A DNA stretch of 64,000 bases from Rhynchopus euleeides (Eukaryota > Euglenozoa > Diplonemea > Diplonemida > Diplonemidae), in contig OY723313.1 in the NCBI GenBank assembly GCA_963210315.1, positions 124,001 through 188,000 on the forward strand, written 5' to 3'. Under the pieces are notes generated by a model that was not told the DNA's origin, searched no databases, and saw only the letters and a program-made list of their open reading frames with translations. The position numbers and the translations under genes were made by a program. Shown piece after piece: positions 53,421 through 63,892 of this stretch (positions are counted from its first letter, which is position 1; each line of letters opens with the position of its first letter).

Positions 53421-54765
53421 CCACCCCACCTCCCGAGCACACAACCTCGCTGTGGCAAGCGGGATGGTGCCTGCAGAGCGGGGGGGCGTGAGGACGGCAG
53501 TGCGTCACCAGATGCTATGCGAGAGGAAGCGGAGCGTAGCACCACCCCCACCCCCACCCCACACACTGCCCCTTTCTGGAGGCGCCCATTCTGGAGGGGT
53601 GGTCGTTGCAGCTGTATCGCTGCGTGTGTCGACCCCCTCTCCCCCACCACCAGAGAACCGGCCTGTTCTCTGCAGCTTCACACACACGCCTGACGTGCGC
53701 CAGGTGACGGTCAGGGCAGACGGTCTAACGATATAGGACGTCACTCTTTGGCAGGAACGTAACAACCGGTTCGGAGTACGACATGCGCTGGGGATGAAGG
53801 GGGTGGTGTGGAGCTGGAGGTGGAGGCACTGATTGTTGGGGGATGAAAAACGCATTTGCCTCTTCGCCTGGCACAGAAGCAGACGCTGTGAAGGGACGGT
53901 CTTCGTTCTGATTTTCCGCCCTGATACGGCAGCAACGCGCGGATGCTCACACCCCGCCTCGCCTTGACAAGCAAAGGCCAGGGTGTGGCAAGTGAGAAAT
54001 AGCAGCCGGCATCATAGTCTGCCCCCACCCTGTAGCGCAGGGTTTGAAAGGAGGGACGGGGCGCACACGGCCATTACAGTTCGTTTCGTTGGATTGTTGT
54101 TGGGTGTATTTCCCTTTTCTTGACAGGCTGTCTCGCAGCATGGCTCGTCACCATGCCACGGTTTGGTTTGGATTTGATACAACAGCCAGCACAATAGAAA
54201 CCATCATCGGAGGGCGGGGGTGTGATATGATGTACGGTGCCGAGGCAGGAGGGCGTGGCATCGGGTGGGGGCAGCCAAGGGGGGTTGTGTGTGTGCGCAC
54301 GAGCGGGGAAGTTTGCGGTGCCGCGCGTTGCGGGGTGTGCCACAACAACATGCACACACTCGGAACACAGAGCACAGATGCACGCATAACACACACCACC
54401 CCGGCGACATCCGGCAGGGAGCTTGTTTGTGCCAAGCAGTGCCTCAAATGGGGGTGGGCTGATATTCGTAAACTCAGAAGTTCTCGGAAAGCCCCGAGAG
54501 AGCAGCAGTGAAACAAAGGAAGGCAGGCCGCCGTAAATCATGCCAGCGGAAAGGGCACGAGACCTTTGCCTTGCTGGCGGATTTTTCCGTTCCGAGCTCC
54601 CACACACGTGGATCTTTTTGGAAAGCGCCGATGCCACCTAATAGAGGCAGACAGCAACCTCCCCTTCAAGGGGAGGTAAGCGCCGCTCCACACACACGTG
54701 AATATTCTTTGTCGTAGCACACTGATCACCTGCTTTTGATGTGATCACCCCTGCCACTGCCACAC

Positions 54766-54860
54766 ACATACGGTAATCGCCTTGTTGAGTGTAGGTCGCA
54801 CTGAGCGAACTCTGATCTGAGACCTCCACTGTGGACAAACCCGCACACACACACTCTCTC
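54766..54860. repeat. Segment similar to 53334-53420
   Basis: Second copy; same order of blocks, roughly 70% alike by eye. Confidence 0.55.
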
Positions 54861-56880
54861 TCTCACTGCACCCCTGCACCCCACCCTCCTCTGTGATGAG
54901 GGGGTGCTGTGCAAGGTGACGGGTGTGCCACCGATGCATCTCCCTGCCACCAAACGGGTGGCAGAGACAGGCCACACCACACCTGATCGCAGAACAAAAG
55001 ACAGATAAGGGGAGAGGGGGGGGGGGGGAGGGGTGCGGAGAAGAGCAAAATAAGTCGCAAAAAATTAACCGGGGAAAAAAGCCCCCCCCCCCCCCCCCTA
55101 CCCCCCATTCTGATTCAAAATACAGGCAACGTCTGGGGGAACGTGAGTATCCTTTTCGATTGTTGTGCTCACCAACACACAGGAAACTGTGCCCTCCCCC
55201 TGTGCAAATCCTTGCAGAAGACCGCCACGCGACAGGCGCGTTTGCCATGAAGATCATTATACTCCAGATTTGCCCCAAAACACAGTCATTGCCTCACTTC
55301 TTGACAACGTGCTGTGTCTACCACAGCATGTCCCTAGTAGGAGGCTCAGAGCACCACGCCCGCCACTCCTGAAAATTGGTTTGGTATCAACGCCCCGCCA
55401 GCATTTGTCCAAGCGAGGGTATGGGCGATTATAATTCTACACTTCTCTACGCAGAGCTGCAGGCGCCCAGGGACTTGCCTATCCTGAAGGAAGGCACACA
55501 CACACATCCCCTGTGGTGTCGACACAACAGCCCTTGGGGGCGTTACCCCCCACAGGAGGACTGCTGCGACTGATTGCCTTTGCAGGGGGGCATGGATGCC
55601 CAGCTCCGAACGATGATTTGAAATACCGAAGGAAGAGCTTCGCTCTCGAGTTATTGCAGCAAAGCGAGCCCACCCGCGGACCCAAGGGTGGGTGGGGTGT
55701 GATAGCGCTTCTTGAGAGTTCTTTAGAGTTCCCCCTGCCACACCCCACCACACCCTTGTGTCAGGCTTGGATATGGTTTTCTTCTTTATTCCGCTCATCC
55801 CAGAGCAGGAGGGACATCGGTTTCCCTTTCGACCGCGCGGCAAACAAATGGGAGAGAGAGGGGTACGATATGACCGGAATGAAACGCATCTAAAAGGTAC
55901 AGCCAAAACAAAGAAGGGGCGCACGGGAAGGTGCTTGAACCATGCTGGGCGTCGGGGCGGTGTGGTTGATGATGTGTTTGATGATAAATTGACTTATTTG
56001 CCTGGATCGCGCTAGAGATCAGACGAAGAGACACCGCAAGCCGTCCTATACCCCCACCACAAAACACCCGGGAGGGAGACATCAAACGCTGAGGGGGCAG
56101 GGCGCACTGCATTGCACCATTGTGCTGGGGCCAACCAGAGATATGGACGTCCCCAAACACACGCGAGTGAGGGGGTGCTTGTGGCTTCTGCTGTCTTCAG
56201 AAGACCAAACCCCAACCACCGCGCCCGTCTTGTCACAGCGGAGGACACACCGAGTGTGGGCTCACGCCCACACTCTTGATGCGGCTAACCTCAGCCTGGG
56301 ACACACACGAGAAGGGTTCGCATTGCACAGTAGGCTCCCTCCACCTCCCTCCCCCTCTCGCCCCTGAAGCAGCACGCTGGCAAGCGGCGGCTATATGTTA
56401 CCCAACATGAAGAAGAAAATCTTTCGTTCGTCCCGGCTGTTGTCGTGCCGTGTATGCTTTCACAATCGCTGGGGAAGGGGAGGGGGGGGGGGCGGGGGAC
56501 GACAGGGTAAATTCCTCCGCTAAAGGCATAACAGGGAGGGAGGGGCTGACATTGCGAGCAGGGCCTATACGCAGCCTCATGCTTATGAGGGCGAAGTCCC
56601 CCAGCACCACCCCCCACCCCCACCGTAACCCGGCGATGTCTTCATTTTGTTCGTTCTTCAGAGCAGAGGGTGTGTGGCGGGAGTGCAGCCCGCCCACTGC
56701 GGGGGCACGTACCCCACCCCTCCCCGACACTATCTCTCTGTGCACACATATTATGCCACAGGCATCACTGACCGAAGCGCGTCTACGGGGATTTTGCAGG
56801 GGTGTCGCTGCAACCGTAGCGCCGCCAAACGCTGCACTGCGCTGTGTAGAGCGCTGCGCATTGCACTGCTGGAACCGCCT

Positions 56881-58130
56881 CTACGCCCGTTCGCTGCTGC
56901 GGAGGTACTTCGCAAGGAGGGCGGAGGGGTGCACGCAGTCGGGGTTGCGGGTGAACCACTCGTGGGCACGGATCTCCGTGCCTGAGGTGTACCGCGCTGC
57001 AAACTGCTGCAGCAGGGCCGCCACCGCCTGCACGTCGCCATCGCCGGCAGGCGCGGGGGGTCCGAGGGGCGAGGCGGGCTGCGCGGCAAGGCAGGGCAGG
57101 TCGCCGTGCAGCTCGCCGCAGTGCCGCAGCACCTTCGCGGCAACTGCCACACACGCCTTCGCCCGCACCGAGGGAAGCTGCAGCGCAAGGTCTCGGCTCA
57201 TCAGCGTGAGGTCTGCGAAGTACTCTGCTGTGCGGCGCAGCACAAAGTCCTCTGCTGAAGGCGACGCCCTCTCCTGCGACAGCAGCAGCGACACGAAGTC
57301 AAACGACGTGGGTGCGGCAAGGCCGTAGTCTGTCACCACGACAACTGTGCGCTCGGCCTGCAGGGGTGGGGATGTGTGGGCGGGTGACAGTGTGGGCATG
57401 CCCACTGTGCGTTGCATGCACTGTAGGGACTGCACGGCTCTGCGCAGGCCAGGGAGACTCGCCTTTGCAAAACAATGGCGTCAGGAACATCCGACACCAC
57501 TAACACTGTCCGCCATTGGCACAGCAACGCTGCACGGGGGTGGGGAGGGGAGGGGGTGTTGGGGTGCAGCCATACCTCCAGCAGGGCCTGCCTGTGCACG
57601 CCTTTGCTGCGCAGAAAGTGGAGGAACGCCGACACCTCTGGCGGCTGTGTCTCCATATACTTCGCACCCAGCATGAGGCACGCCATCGCGATCACCAGGC
57701 GGTCCCCGTCGCCCACCCTGCCCCGCACGAAGCAGCGGTCCAGCAGCCCGCAGGCAATATGCAGGGTGGGGCGCGAGAGCGCGAGGCGGCGCGCGCAGGT
57801 GGCGAGCCACCCACGCAGGGCTGTGTACACCTTGCTGCTGGGGAGGCTGTCCAGCGACGCCTCGGGGTCGTGCACGATGTGCACGTCCACCTCGTCCCCC
57901 AGCAGCTGGTGGTAGATGCCGTCCGCAAGGCTGGGCTGCGGCGACTCCAGTGACTCCAATGAGTCCGGCAAGGGCGACTCCAGCGACGACACCGACTCCT
58001 GGAACAGCGTGTGCGCCAGGGAGGACACGGAGTCATCGAATGCCCCGCAGCTGCTCTCCGTCTCACACTCGTCATACTTCCGCTTCCCGAGCCGCAGCCC
58101 CGCACCCCGTGCCTCGCAGTGGGCCTCCAT
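56881..58130 (-). CDS. Divergent cyclin, two exons
   Basis: Cyclin-fold protein, probably a cyclin-dependent kinase partner. Exons 58130-57576 and 57357-56881 (TAG) with a 218-nt GTATGG..CTGCAG intron, 343 residues. The N-terminus is low complexity (SVSSLESPLPDSLESLESPQ); no clear RxxL destruction box. Cyclin box: KVYTALRGWLATCARRLALS near 115, LHIACGLLDRCF, then VIAMACLMLGAKYMETQPPE and VSAFLHFL. The second fold has VVVTDYGLAAPTSFDFVSLL, TAEYFADLTLM and LPSVRAKACVAVAAKVL. The key Arg and Trp of a normal MRxxLVDWL are kept only as RGWL, so it is diverged. I chose ATG 58130-58128 because it follows a CTCTGCAG acceptor-like site; the frame is open a little further. Confidence 0.88.
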
Positions 58131-58733
58131 TGGAGCTGGTGGCCTGCAGAGGGTGTGACGATGCAAGAGCAGCAGATGTGGTGGGCGAAATGGACGCGGA
58201 GATCACAATCGGAGCACCCACCCTTCCCAAAGGAAAGGGATAGGCAAGGGATACGGGGGAGGAGGGAGTGGGGGGGGTGGGGGGCAGGGCATCGCAATCC
58301 CCCGGCGAGCAGCTGTGGGTGTGTGTTTTTGTTCTTCCCCCCCCCTTGGCGCCTCCCTGTCCTTACCAACCTGCCACAACACACAGGCACACGCAGCAGC
58401 GCCCCTCCCCCCCCCCCCCCCGATTATTAACCTTTCCAGGGAAAGGTCATAACCTATACCCCCACCCATCACACATCTATCACATCTGCAAACACACAGA
58501 CCACACACACACACACACACACCCCTCCGCTGCTGTGCATTTCGCAAGTGTATAAAGGGATTTTTTTCCAGCAAAAACCACCGTCACCCCCCCCCCCAAA
58601 ACCCCAACCCCACTCCGCTGGAAAGAAAAATCATCTAGAAAATCTACAGGACAGCGCAGCAGGGGGGAAGGGGAGAGGTAACGGGTGGGGGGGGGGGTGG
58701 TGGGGTGGGGAATAGGGGGTGGGGGTGGTGGTG

Positions 58734-58740
<7 letters not shown>
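58131..58740. other. Divergent-cyclin 5' flank
   Basis: No gene recognised; C-runs at 58,408-58,421 and 58,589-58,597 and (CA)n at about 58,503-58,522. Confidence 0.4.

Positions 58741-58774
<34 letters not shown>
58737..58774. repeat. (GA)n microsatellite
   Basis: About 19 GA dinucleotides. Confidence 0.95.
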
Positions 58775-58779
<5 letters not shown>

Positions 58780-58979
58780 GAGAGGATATACCCCTCCCCC
58801 CCTTCCCCCCTTCACACCTCTTGTTTTTTGTGTGTCAAAAGAAAAGAACTGTGTCAGGTGTATTTTTTTGACACACCTTGGGGGATATTTTGTGAGGGGG
58901 GGGGGGGGGGGGCAAGGGTGGGGTCACCAGTGTGTGCACGGTGGGATCTTGTAAATTTTACATGTATAACTACAAGTAT

Positions 58980-59120
58980 AGGGGGTCTTCGCTCCGGGTC
59001 AACTTGGGTCAACTTGGGTCACCCTGGGGCTTTTCACCTTAGGAAAATGGGGGGCTTCGCTCCGGGTCAATCTGGGTCAGCTTGGGTCAGTGACCCGGAG
59101 CGAAGCCCCCCCCCTTAGGT
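58980..59120. repeat. Inverted CTTCGCTCCGGGTCA repeat
   Basis: GGGGGTCTTCGCTCCGGGTC at 58,980, GGGGGGCTTCGCTCCGGGTC at 59,050 and the complement TGACCCGGAGCGAAGCCCCC at 59,090-59,109, with AACTTGGGTC direct repeats between them. Likely a foldback element. Confidence 0.8.
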
Positions 59121-60309
59121 GACCAAAAATAGGTGAAAATTTTTGCCTATTTTCCCTTGTGTCAAACTTGGAGTCTGACCCAAAAATCGGAATCTGTGAC
59201 CCATGGTTTATATGGGCAAACCTGAAAATTTCCGACTTTTTCCTCAATTTTTCCCACTTCCTGGCCATACCTTTCCCGACCCAAAATCAAACAAATGCAG
59301 CGGAAAATGGCCAAAAATAGGCCAAAAAACCCCAAATTTTTTTCCGGGGGGCTTCGCCCCCCACGCCACATGCACCTCCCGGCCGGTGGCCGGTTCGGTC
59401 GTCGTCGGCTGCGCTCAAAGGGCGTGCGGTAGCCGACGCCCTTTTGTGCTCGCCTCCTCCTCCCTCACTTCAGTATGTCGTTTCAGGTGAGTCCGTGTTC
59501 CTGCTTTGTTCTTCTGTCGACTGGGACGGGCCAGTCCTCGTGGGTTGCCGGCCGGTGTGTCCTCCCCCGGGACACCCTCCTCCTCCCACCACTTGCATCT
59601 GGTTCAGCTTCAGTGAGAGCTGAGCGGGAGCCATACTTGCTCTTTTGGACCAATTGACCGCAGTCCTGCATCATGAAGAGTTAGGTAATGCCCAGTCGCA
59701 GCCATCCCCCGACCCAGGTGTTCTGCCGTGGGCCAGGTCACCATCTGCAGGTCACCCCGTCACACACCAGTGGGCAGGCCCTGTCAAAGATATCGATGTG
59801 ACTGCTCTTGCCGCAGGGCATCGGATGTGGGCCTGCATTGCATCCTGTTGCCGCTCAGTTCTGTTCCCACCGGAGCTTCTTGTTGCGCCGCAGGTCGAAC
59901 AGCCTTTCGTGTGGTCGGCGCTGATCTTGTATAGAACGTAGGCAGTAGGCTGCTGTGGGTGACCTGCAGGTTACCCGTCCCTTTCGTGCAGGCAGCGCGA
60001 GAGGTGCGCTGTTTATGTGTGGGAGCACGGCAGCTGCCCCACACTCCATTCTGCTCTCTTGTCTGCTGTTTATGTTGAACAAGGTCTGGCTGCCAGTGAT
60101 CTCGCTGGGGGTCGGGCAAACCAAAAAAGAGGTCGGGCACAGGGTGGCCGAGCTCGCGAGAAAAAAAGTGCAGCCCAACCCCGCCCCGACTTCCCGTGGT
60201 ATGATGCAAACAGGATCGAATGCACGGCCACAGAACATTTTCACCCAATTCGAGAAGCACCGGATGTTGCTGCCTTTGGTCGTCCTGCTGGATCAAAAAT
60301 CAGGAATCC
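59121..60309. other. Possible decayed coding segment
   Basis: No intact gene. The plus-strand stretch around 60,180-60,310 (FPWYDANRIECTATEHFHPI and following residues) looks protein-like but has no start and runs into hairpin repeat copy 5. Confidence 0.25.
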
Positions 60310-60348
60310 AGCCCCCCAGCCGCCGGAGGCCACGGTAGTGAACATCCT
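60310..60348 (+). repeat. 60-bp hairpin repeat, copy 5 (truncated)
   Basis: Only the right two thirds: GCCCCCCAGCCGCCGGAGGC and CACGGTAGTGAACATC. Confidence 0.85.
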
Positions 60349-61062
60349 GAAAGTCTTCGAAGGCTAGTCCCCACACCGGTTGGTGCTGTTGCACATTCCA
60401 GGCGGGGATGGTCCTTCGCTTGGGGCATGATGAGGTGCGCTTCGATGAACACCATCAAGCCCCCAGCATGCCGTTGGGTTTTCATACGCTGCGGCGCATG
60501 AAAACTCGGCCACAAGGCCGAACCCAAAAGCCCCAAAATCTGACCCGGGAGGTAGGGCCGAGGGTAGGGCCATGCCACCCCTGGCGGCCCACCCTCCCAA
60601 ACAATTACAGAAAAAGGGAGGTGGGGCCGCGGCCCCCTGCCAGCCCTGGCACGGGATCGCTGCTGGCGGGTAGTTCAGGCTCGTGGCCCTCCTCGTTCCG
60701 GATAGCCCCTCGGACATCCAAATGATTCACGTGCAGCAGCCCATGCGCAGAGAACGGTGTGCCGTCTTGTACAGCAACTGTTGGACAACTGTTGAAATCG
60801 TTTTTCACCAAAAAAATCACTCTGCGGGCCAAGTCGAAGATTTTTCTGGGGACTTTTGGTGTCCCCAATTTTTCAATTTTCGAAAAATAAGCTCACTTTG
60901 CTAAACTGGACCCAACTCCCCACACTCTTTTTTTCCGACTTTTTCACGGGTTTTTTCCGGTTTTTTTTGGTTTTTTTTGGCGGATGGAGCGAAGACCCCC
61001 ATATACATGTATTATACATGTATAATACTTGCATGTCAACTATTATACATGTATAATACATG
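60349..61062. other. Intergenic DNA
   Basis: No gene recognised; ends in AT-rich ATACATGTATTATACATG words (61,000-61,062). Confidence 0.4.
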
Positions 61063-61591
61063 TACCGTAAACAGAATAAATCTGAACCGTAAAAAAGGTC
61101 CAATCCACCTCCAGACCCCCCCCGAGGTCCAGAATTTGTCCGGTCCAGACCAGTTTGGGGGACTTGGCGATACATGGCGATTTCTCACACGGTGGACCCC
61201 CACCCCCTGGAGCGGGGGTCTGGGGCGGGGTCAGAGCGACCCCCGCTATTGGGGGTCTGGACCCCCGATATCGGGAGTCTGCACTGCCTATTATTGGTGC
61301 CCATACGACCCCCGATAGTGGGGTTCAGACCCCCACTCGTGGGGGTCCAGATCAGTCAAGGGGCCGAAGGGGAAGGGGGTCCAGATCAGTCAAGGGGCTG
61401 GGGAAGTCCCGTTCACGCTTGTGAACGCTTCCCGCGGGAGCAGAAACCCGGTGACCTTGGGGGGAACAGCAAACCACTCTGGACCGGAAAAAAGGTCCAA
61501 TCGGTTTGGACCCCCGGGGTCCAGAATTTTTACGGTCCAGCATTATTACGTCCAGGACTTCTTACGGTCCAGATTTATTCTGTTTACGGTA
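61063..61591. mobile_element. Foldback/MITE-like element
   Basis: Thirty-base terminal inverted repeats with one mismatch (61063-61092: TACCGTAAACAGAATAAATC..; 61562-61591: complement). The interior is full of GACCCCCGATATCGGGAGTC-type palindromes and AAAAAAGGTCCAATC subrepeats. No coding capacity. Confidence 0.8.
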
Positions 61592-61631
61592 TATGCCTGA
61601 AATATACATGTAAAATACATGTACCGTATAC

Positions 61632-61716
61632 GTAAATATTATGGAACGTAAATATTATGGAACGGGCCCATTTTTGGCCGGTCCGTTCCATAATATTTAC
61701 GTTCCATAATATTTAC
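61632..61716. repeat. Hairpin with perfect 34-bp arms
   Basis: Left arm 61632-61665, right arm 61683-61716; each arm is a tandem pair of the 17-mer GTAAATATTATGGAACG. Confidence 0.9.
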
Positions 61717-61860
61717 AGGGCCAGTTGGGGACTCGGTGGTGAGGACGGCTTGCGTCAGGAATCGCGCGAAAAGTGCACGAGTAGGTCCCGTCAGGGACTC
61801 TGTACGCCGTCCGATCACCTGGTCCAAGTCCCCGAGTCGCAGAAAGCGCTGTAAATATTA

Positions 61861-61985
61861 CACGGTGGACTCCAGCGGGGGTAGGGTAACCCTTTTCGGG
61901 AGTCTCAACTAGGGGGAGTCCAACTCCCGCTAGCGGGAGTCTATACTCCCGCTAGGGGGAGTCTGACTCCCCCTAGCGGGAGTCT
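61861..61985 (+). repeat. Direct repeat 1 with CTAGCGGGAGTC palindromes
   Basis: CACGGTGGACTCCAGCGGGG, then CTTTTCGGGAGTCTCAACTA, then a run of GACTCCCGCTAGCGGGAGTC-like 20-mers in both versions. Repeats at 62642-62737. Confidence 0.88.
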
Positions 61986-62111
61986 TTTCACCTATTTTCA
62001 CTCATTTTTCCCATGATACCTATGCAATGTGGCACTCGTCACTGAAGTACAGCCACACCAAACGAAACGGACGTTTCCACCCATCCCAGCTCGCAGACCT
62101 GATTCACAAAA

Positions 62112-62492
62112 ATGGGGAAGACGACAACGAAGCCGGCAGCGAAGCCGGCGGCAAAGTCGATTAAGAAGAAGAAGAGCGCAGAGAGTCCCGAGGCTGCGGA
62201 GGCGACGAACATTGTGCATGATTTTTGCACGGCCTTCCCTGTTAAAAAAGGGGGCAGTGTGCTGACACTGGGATCCATTAGAAGGCTCCTAGCAACGGTG
62301 TTGAGCAAGGAGCTCCACAAGTACAGCACCCAGGTGGCCAACGCAATCATCGCCATGTCTTCCCTGACATGGATAAGTTCGCTGTCAGGGAAGTCGCAAC
62401 GATGCGGAAGGAGGGCGCTCTCCGTCATATACAAGGTGGAGGCGAAGTATGGCAAGGTGCAGGATACAAACGTGTCGTCGGGGGCAGCCTGA
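62112..62492 (+). CDS. Hypothetical lysine-rich protein
   Basis: A 126-residue frame with an Ala/Lys/Pro tail (MGKTTTKPAAKPAAKSIKKK) followed by a compact helical-looking region: IVHDFCTAFPVKKGGSVLTL, then RRLLATVLSKELHKYSTQVA. The composition recalls histone-tail or other DNA-binding proteins, but I recognise no family and the C-terminus (LSGKSQRCGRRALSV) is unlike a histone fold. It lies between two direct repeats, so it may belong to a mobile unit. Plus strand, unlike the confident genes. Confidence 0.4.
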   Translation: MGKTTTKPAAKPAAKSIKKKKSAESPEAAEATNIVHDFCTAFPVKKGGSVLTLGSIRRLLATVLSKELHKYSTQVANAIIAMSSLTWISSLSGKSQRCGRRALSVIYKVEAKYGKVQDTNVSSGAA

Positions 62493-62641
62493 AGCCGCGA
62501 ATGATCGCGACACGGGCGAACGGCTTGGCACCGTGGGTCTGGATAGATGCTGGAGTTCGGCCGGGTGAAACCGGAAGTCGCAGCAAAATTTGCCCCCCCA
62601 GATTTCTTCCTCAAACCCACCCGTGGGCTGATCCGGCCTTG

Positions 62642-62737
62642 CACGGTGGACTCCAGCGGGGGTAGGGTACCACTACCGGGTTTAACCCTTTTCGGGAGTC
62701 TCAACTAGGGGGAGTCCAACTCCCGCTAGCGGGAGTA
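62642..62737 (+). repeat. Direct repeat 2
   Basis: Same block as 61861-61960, with a short extra insert after GGGTAGGGTA. The two copies are 781 bp apart and enclose the lysine-rich frame. Confidence 0.88.
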
Positions 62738-62757
62738 TAGATCAGCAGTGGGCAACA

Positions 62758-63250
62758 ATGAGGCGATGCGGGGGGCGAGGGCACCGATGCTCACTGTGCG
62801 ACATCCCAGAAGAACGCTGGTATCAACAGGTGCATCGATACCCGCACCTGACTCTCTCTGAGATGAAAGAGGCTGGCTACCCCTCCCTCTTGGCAGGTGT
62901 GCTTCCCAATGCCCGCTACGTCACCCCAGCACTCCATGACTGCAAGGGGCTCGCCATGCGGCTGATCAGGGTACTGGATGAGACAACAAAAAAATATTCG
63001 ACAAGACCTGTACAAACCTTGCACTGAATGTGTCGCAGCATGGGACAGGTGCTCAGTTCCGGAAGGTCGTGCTTGCCTGTCACAGGACACACCTACAAGG
63101 GCTTGTTCCGCTACCTCTTTGTCTCCCTTGCAGACCTCATGCATTTCCGGTATGCAGACATCCCCTGGCGCTTCTGGTGATGCAAGGATGAGTCAGCCCG
63201 GATTCCCTTCTTGCGTGCTCGGATCTCAGGGCATATATTTCACTGGTTGA
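62758..63250 (+). pseudogene. Decayed protein-like segment
   Basis: Protein-like pieces in more than one frame: HRCSLCDIPEERWYQQVHRY, ARYVTPALHDCKGLAMRLIR, then further downstream GHTYKGLFRYLFVSLADLMH. A single intact frame is absent. Family unknown; the CxxC start and the mobile-element-rich setting suggest a transposon gene. Confidence 0.35.
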
Positions 63251-63256
63251 TGGAGC

Positions 63257-63892
63257 ATGCCGAAAAGGGATCAACGCGCAATGCCTACGTACACAGTCTC
63301 CATCATTGGTGGGCTCCAGAAGATGCAGTGCCTCTGCAGAACAACGACGAATGAAGAAGCAGAGAACGGACATCGCAAGAAAGATGCCGTTACAATCGCC
63401 AGCTCCGCAACTTACGAGAGAGATCTTGCGATGGCAGAAGAGAAGCGGCGCGCATCGGGCATGCCTTGGAAGGTTGCGCACCTGTCGCAGGACGGGATCC
63501 TCGGGTATAGAGAAGTCATTCTGTGTCCGTGTCTGCACACCCGACACGCTCATAGATTGGCTGTGTATGTTCTTTGCACACAGTTGACACAGCTGCAGAA
63601 GGGGTTTGTGCACTGCAACACACAGGACTTCGTTGAACCCATCAGCGCGCCCTACTTCCTGTTCCGGTTCCCCGAAGGACACCGCAAATTATCGCTCTGC
63701 TTGTGCAAAATGCCAATCCCGCTGGGGGCGACTTTCACACCATTCGTGTCATCCGAGGCGACTTTGAGCACGCTTGACCAACGCGCACAGCAGGAGGGGG
63801 ATGACAGTTCTGACGAAGAAGATGAGGCCTGCAGGATGGCTTGTCTTGCCCAAGGTGTAACACAACTACGACAGGCGATGGCCGCACTTTGA
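63257..63892 (+). CDS. Hypothetical protein, acidic C-terminus
   Basis: A 211-residue frame ending TGA. Features: EEKRRASGMPWKVAHLSQDG, a Cys/His stretch CPCLHTRHAHRLAVYVLC, SAPYFLFRFPEGHRKLSLC, then acidic GDDSSDEEDEACRMA. No recognised family. It follows the decayed segment directly and may be the end of the same gene, so whether it is functional is doubtful. Confidence 0.35.
   Translation: MPKRDQRAMPTYTVSIIGGLQKMQCLCRTTTNEEAENGHRKKDAVTIASSATYERDLAMAEEKRRASGMPWKVAHLSQDGILGYREVILCPCLHTRHAHRLAVYVLCTQLTQLQKGFVHCNTQDFVEPISAPYFLFRFPEGHRKLSLCLCKMPIPLGATFTPFVSSEATLSTLDQRAQQEGDDSSDEEDEACRMACLAQGVTQLRQAMAAL

Larger units (their letters stand above)
52739..56880. other. Intergenic DNA between the two cyclins
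   Basis: No gene recognised. Contains (CA)n at 53,401-53,419 and 54,845-54,858, a pair of similar ~85-bp segments, a G-run at 55,018-55,028 and a 17-C run at 55,082-55,098. Confidence 0.4.

Noticed and set aside
61861-62737. Direct repeats as retroviral-type long terminal repeats
   Set aside because: Only ~100 bp, no TG..CA ends, no primer-binding site and no polyprotein between them.
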